Shown: piece by piece, positions 59,289-64,000 of the stretch
How positions within the stretch are numbered: position 1 is the first letter of the stretch
Layout: every line of letters starts with the position of its first letter
NCBI GenBank assembly: GCA_026120035.1
Contig: JALRME010000030.1
Location: 434,001 to 498,000, forward strand
Length of the DNA stretch: 64,000 nucleotides
Reading direction: 5' to 3'
DNA from: Coleophoma eucalyptorum
Taxonomy: Eukaryota; Ascomycota; Leotiomycetes; Helotiales; Dermateaceae
Made by a program: the position numbers and the translations under genes
The notes under the pieces: generated by a model
Told to the model about the DNA's origin: nothing
The model's input: only the letters and a program-made list of their open reading frames with translations
Databases searched by the model: none

Positions 59289-60717
59289 TTTCCGTCTGGG
59301 TCTCTATTTTTAGGACGGTAAAGAGGCACCTAGTGCTTGTGGGAGTTTCTAAGTCGAAATAGTGCAAAATCGCAAAGAGATCCACGAGTACATCGATGTT
59401 AAGATATACAAAACTTTGTAGCACGCTTACAAAGTCGATGGATTACAATTAGGCCTGCTTATTGGGTACTTCACCATATCTCTATCACATCATTTCTGCA
59501 CATATCATGTGACGGCGCCCGAGGTGAACCCAGGCTTGCCTGGCCCCCGCCTCGAGGTCTTTCGGCCAATTACTTACTGAGAGTCGACATAGGCGAGAAG
59601 ACAGACCGGGGCTTATTTACGTGGAGAGGATTTAATATCACTGTCTTAGCCAGAGCTGCTCACAGATATGCTGCTGGTGTTGGTGGATGTGAGCTGTCAG
59701 CCAATCAAATGGCTTGCAGAGTGGCGAGCACGTATAATTTAGCCGATATGTCGACTTCCTCGGGCTGGAGCAAGCATGATCTCCAGTGGTCTACTTTGGC
59801 TTGCTGCTTATGTGTATATTGGAGGGCAACCCACAATGTCGTTCCACTTCAGATGGCCAGACCTTGGTGCAGTAGAAAAGATAGTTTGTTCATTCCGAGA
59901 TACAGCCCTCGACAGACTTGCATGCCTCTAGCTTCCTCAAACGTATGCGGTTCCTGCCGTGTCGTTTGGCGAGCCGAGAGTCCACCGGCTCAGCTCAGCC
60001 TTATAATAATAGAATAGTACCGGTTCGCCCGGCCGAACGCAAAGGGACAGACACAAACATCGGAAATGCTTTCCTTACATTCGAATCTTTATCGCTGGAG
60101 TTCGGTGATCAAAGGCCAAGTCCACATCTATTGTTCCCCTCCATATTTACTTCTCAAGCTCAACCCGCCGTCGCCGCAAGAGTGTGTTCCCCTTCTGTCC
60201 CGAGGAACGTGTCGTCTGTCACGGGAGATTCGTGACCGTTTCATTTCCATCAGCCGAACACCTCTTGGCATCGTTTCAACCGTCTTATGCATTTCTTTAT
60301 GCAACATCGTCACCACCACCAGCCAGATCAAACGGTTTTTGTCTTTTCAAACATTCCCTCTGTTATGCTTTATGCGTCCTCCCACCAACCTTGCTGCAAT
60401 CATGCATTCCCATCTTCCCCATGACCTTCTGTGTTGCGACTCTCAGCCTCATACCCCCCCCAACGACTTCGTCCCATGTGCGATGGAGAACTGACCAGGA
60501 GTCCAAGGTCGCAGACTTGTTCCATACTCCACTGAATGGCAAGCAAAGTACGAGGGGAACGGGGGACTCGTTCGGCCGTGTGGAAGCATGATCTATGGAT
60601 GCCCTCCGTTCTCCTCGCCCGGCTGCTGCTGCTGTGATTTCTTCTTCGTACATACCAAAAACAACAGAAAAAAACAAAGCCGTTTGGGCATGGGGTTGAT
60701 GATTTGCAATATTCTTG
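59289..60717. promoter_or_regulatory. divergent intergenic region
   Basis: About 1.4 kb between the monooxygenase start and the membrane-protein start. The plus strand from about 60120 to 60480 is CT-rich, the usual promoter or leader composition. Frames there overlap and have no domains. A longer transcribed leader for the plus-strand gene is possible. Confidence 0.5.
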
Positions 60718-63700
60718 ATGGCTGGCCACATCTCCGTCGATGACTCTCTGGAAGATGATTACTCTCGACTAAGAACTATTCCTGGAACTTTTGAAGACTT
60801 AATATTTCCTAATCATAATCTTGCTCAATCGTCGCTCAAGTCGCATTCGCCGCCACAATCGACGGGTTCAAGCTCAACTCATCCTCAGGATGCGATCATT
60901 ACCTCTCCTCCAGCTCTTCTTGAGCTCCGGCAAAATAATCCCCAGGATTGTCAAAACCTGATCACAGCCTCTGTCAACAGGGCAACTGTCGAGATCTCCC
61001 GAACAATCATCGCGCTCAACGCAACATTTTCTCAAAGGCTCCAACAAGCATCGATATCGGCCTCCAATGGAATCAAATCGGCACAGAACTCTGCTTCGCA
61101 GACCATCGCCGTTGTACAGCGGAATGCCAGTATTGCTACTTCATCCGCCTTCTCCAGCGTTACAGTTGCGTTTCTACAAGTGACCAGCGCGAACTTGGCG
61201 TTGACCAGCGCAAATTCGGCCGTTACAAGTGCAAACCTTGCGCTGACAAGTGTTCAATCACAAATCACCAGTGTAAACTTGGACTTGACGAGCGTGTCGT
61301 CGGCTTCTAGTAGTGATGTGTCTAGGTTGAGTTCGAGTCTAAGTCTGGCGCAAGCTAGTTTGACCTCTGTCCAGGTAAAGATCAGGAGCTCACCATGAAC
61401 TATACACTGCTAATAAACTATCTATGAACAGGCTTCAGCATCCTCAGCTATCCTGGCAGCACAGTCGGCTCTTGCCTCTGTAAGCGGATCTGCTGCAGCT
61501 CAGGCTGCGTCTATTCTAGCATCTGCAGCTCCTTCAACTCAAACATCTGGTGTTAGTTTATGCAATAGAAATATAAACAAAAGCTGACCAGTATTATAGA
61601 GCCAAAATCTACCCATAATCCAGGTTCCTTCAACTATTTCGCTTACACCAGTTCAAGCCGCATTGATAGTGGTCGGAGCCGTGCTTGCCTCTATTCTTTT
61701 GAGTCTGGCGGCTTACTTCTTATTTGCTAAAATGAAGAAAAGAGGGCGAGATAGTTATCTTGACGAGAAATATTCTCCAAGAAGCCCAAGGCAACTCAAT
61801 TCTCGCCTGAGTTCAGCACTGCGCACAGGCAACTCCATGGTTATCAAATTCAATCCTCCAAAGTCTTCGGATGCGCCTCCTCCTAGCCGGTCAGCGCTTC
61901 GACGGCCTGAAAACTCGCCTGATTCCGCTAAGACTCCAGAGAAAAAGTCATTTTCATTGGAGAAGAGGGAAGAATACCCACCGGAGAAGAAAGAGCCATT
62001 TCCGACTGGCATTTCAGATACTAAGAGTCCTCTCCTCGATGTCTTTTCCACGAGGGCTGCTGCTTGGCCTCTCACCTTGAGCTTTACCAAGAACTCGGAT
62101 AAAGAACCAAAATCTCCAGGCCTCATGGTCTGGCCGGTGACTTTTGACACAAATGAAAAGATCGATATTAAGCCACCTACAGCACAAGTTTCAGAAACAA
62201 TACAATGGCTTAAATTGGACCGAGATTCGGACTTAATCCAGAAGACGCAATTCCGGGACCTAACTTCCACACCTCATACAAAAGCATATGATGAAGAAAT
62301 TCCCGTCAAAACGCGTGTCGTGAAGCCCTTCATAGATCCAATAGTTGAGCCGGCCAAGCAACCCATTAAAACTTCAATAGTGGAAGCAGTGGAAGAAGTA
62401 ATCGAAAGACCACGCAAGGAATCATTCGCGATACCAATGAAGGAAACCAAAACAGCTCAAGCCCCTATCGAAAAGCCTATTGAGTTACCAATCGAGGAAC
62501 CAATCAAGGAGCCAGTCGAAGAACCAGTCGAAGAACCAGTCGAGGAACCTGTCGAGGAGCTAGTTGAGGAACCAATCGCGGAACCAATTGTAGAACAAGT
62601 CGTGGAGCCAGTCGAGGAGCCAGTTGTGGAGCCAGTTGTGGAGCCAGTCGAGGAACCAGTTGTAGAACCAGTTGTAGAGCCAGTCGTGGAGCCAGTCGTA
62701 GAACCAGTTGTGGAGCCAGTCGTAGAACCAGTCGTGGAGCCAGTCGAGGAACCAGTCGAGGAGCCAGTCGTGGAGCCAGTCGTGGAGCCAGTCGAGGAAC
62801 CAGTTGTAGAGCCAGTTGAGGAGCCAGTCGAGGAACCAGTTGTGGAGCCAGTCGTGGAGCCAGTCGTGGAGCCAGTCGAAGAGCCAGTCGAAGAACCAGT
62901 TGAGGAGCCAGTTGAGGAGCCAGTCGAGGAACCAGTTGTAGAGCCAGTCGTGGAGCCAGTCGAGGAACCAGTCGAAGAACCAGTCGTGGAACCAGTCGAA
63001 GCACCAATCGAGGAACCAGTTATAGAACCAGTCGAAGCACCGGTCAAGAATGAACAAGAAGACCTTACTGTTCAAGCAACAGAAGCGCTAAACCCGTCAC
63101 CTGAAATATCTACTATATCCCAAGTTGATGAACCTAGTATAACGCCTGAGATTGACACACTTCTTCGCGTAATTTCAGAACAAAGCGAGATTGTAGACAC
63201 ACGCTTGTCTTGGCGTAACTCGAACGTCGAGGCAGCCATGTCACCACGCCCACTTAAAGTGCACTCGCCAGTTCGAGTTGCTTCACCAACAAAGAAAGAT
63301 GCAGAGGATAGAGCGCTTGCAGAGAAGAGGGAGAGAACTATCTCACCGCTTCGTCGGAATCCGTATAGTAAGAGTTCTGCGAAGGAACTTGAGCCTCCGC
63401 CACCTCTACCTGCGTTAGATCTACGGAGGGAAATCTCACCATTACGACGAAATCCACCGTTCGAAAGCATGACCTCCATACTCACAGAGCATGAAACAGA
63501 CGCTGACACCGAAGAGCCGGAGGAGGAGGTAGAGGAGGTTGATGAACGTGCGGCCCGAGGAAGATCGATGATACGGACATCGGATATCATAGAGGCAAGA
63601 CTATCAGTGATTGCACAGATGAAGAAAGAAGAGAAGCGATCAAAAGAGGTTATCAGGGAAAAATCTGAATCGCGGCCTAGAAATCCAGTGGTTCTCGCAA

Positions 63701-64000
63701 CTGCTTCTACGGATCAGATGGACAGGACATTATCACCACTTCGACGAAACCCGAGTAACGGTCCTGTTCCAAGGCAAATTCCGAAAACCTCAGCGCCACT
63801 CCCTGCAAGCTCGCTTTTGCGCCCAATCCCTACTGCCACGGCTGCACTCTCACGCGATGAATCACCCTTACGCCGCAACCCTCCAGGCCTCTATGTCTCC
63901 ACTCCATTGATCGACACTAAGGCTCTCAAAACCCCTCAAGCTCCTCCTTTGAGACCTACTAGCAATGCGCAATTCTCTCAAGCTCTTTCCAAATTTCAGA
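60718..64000 (+). CDS. single-pass membrane protein with repeat arrays (3' end outside the window)
   Basis: Three exons are seen (60718-61374, 61432-61551, 61600 to beyond 64000), giving about 1059 aa of an incomplete protein. The N-terminal 280 residues are Ser/Thr/Ala-rich and have potential N-glycosylation sites (NATFS, NASI), with six heptads of the type TSANLAL at 61180-61305. A single membrane helix of about 24 residues (VQAALIVVGAVLASILLSLA, then AYFLF) is at about 272-297, followed by a basic stop-transfer KMKKRGR. The long tail holds a Glu-Pro-Val minisatellite at about residues 555-740 and four copies of SPLRRNP further on. There is no N-terminal signal peptide in this model, so either the helix is an internal anchor or a first exon is missing. 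I do not recognise a family. The shape recalls fungal wall-stress sensors and Skg6/Axl2-type proteins, but that is only resemblance. Confidence 0.7.
61180..61305. repeat. six 21-bp repeats encoding heptads
   Basis: Six consecutive 21-base units encode VTSANLA, LTSANSA, VTSANLA, LTSVQSQ, ITSVNLD and LTSVSSA. Hydrophobic residues recur at the first and sixth or seventh positions, compatible with a coiled coil or a rod outside the membrane. Synonymous bases differ between copies, so it is an old array. Confidence 0.8.
62488..63051. repeat. 12-bp coding minisatellite, about 45 units
   Basis: An array of 12-base units of the type GAG-CCA-GTC-GAG or GAA-CCA-GTT-GTA, encoding EPVE, EPVV or rare EPIE, about 45 units long. 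It lies in the cytosolic tail of the membrane protein. Edge units are degenerate (EELVEEPIAE, EAPIEEPV). The plus frame stays open. Because the unit has no stop in other frames either, all three minus-strand frames are open over about 500 bases, which is an artefact of the repeat. Confidence 0.9.

Noticed and set aside
62457..63075. Three overlapping minus-strand frames of 167-196 codons (STGSTTGS, LAPRLVPR and DWFLDWLHNW types)
   Set aside because: They are the reverse reading of the 12-bp minisatellite; a repeat without stops is open in every frame. The plus-strand frame joins cleanly to a gene.
1..64000. CRISPR arrays, phage, insertion sequences, integrons or operons
   Set aside because: The window is nuclear fungal DNA. 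I saw no regularly spaced repeats with unique spacers and no transposase or integrase motifs.

Overview
The window is nuclear DNA of a filamentous ascomycete (Pezizomycotina). The evidence is intron-poor to moderately intron-rich genes with 45-95 nt introns, GTANGT donors and CTAAC/CTGAC-type branch points shortly before the acceptor, an intron-containing tRNA, and gene families typical of such fungi (PAN1, VID21/EAF1, sphingolipid C9-methyltransferase, CorA-like giants, EthD proteins). I lean towards Leotiomycetes because of the gene families, but that is an impression and not a measurement. Nothing points to phage, plasmid, CRISPR or bacterial content. Exon boundaries were worked out by hand from splice sites and reading frames; I checked that each spliced model listed as a CDS sums to whole codons.

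Layout. 1-16.8 kb is a dense housekeeping block: a tRNA m3C methyltransferase (+), a protein with two copies of one fungal domain (+), PAN1 endocytic scaffold (-), sphingolipid C9-methyltransferase (-), a small four-exon protein with an 11-nt microexon (+), the ribosome-biogenesis WD40 protein MAK11 (-), and a head-to-head pair of EthD-type proteins (-/+). 18.3-31 kb carries an INSIG protein (+), the NuA4 subunit VID21/EAF1 (+), the spliceosome G-patch factor SPP2 (+), a DUF2235 alpha/beta-hydrolase (+) and an M20D amidohydrolase (-). 32.6-53.2 kb is more accessory: a secreted amidase (-), an ankyrin-repeat fragment (-), a nine-exon CorA-like membrane protein (+), a GH13 alpha-glucosidase (-), a tRNA-Glu with an intron (-), an MFS sugar transporter (-) and a secreted nucleoside-hydrolase-like protein (+). 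53.2-57.6 kb is a gene desert. The end holds a flavin monooxygenase (-) and, divergently, a single-pass membrane protein (+) with a large 12-bp coding minisatellite that runs off the window.

How they work together. Most genes are independent. Loose functional themes are sterol/sphingolipid membrane biology (INSIG, C9-methyltransferase, PAN1 endocytosis), chromatin and RNA processing (VID21, SPP2, MAK11, tRNA methyltransferase), and sugar use (alpha-glucosidase and sugar transporter about 3.5 kb apart on the same strand, with CreA-like sites upstream of both). No biosynthetic cluster core enzyme is present. I did not find a convincing undescribed multi-gene system. The most distinctive items are the repeat-rich membrane protein at the right end, the 10-bp perfect inverted repeat just before the VID21 start, the microexon, and the divergent EthD pair.
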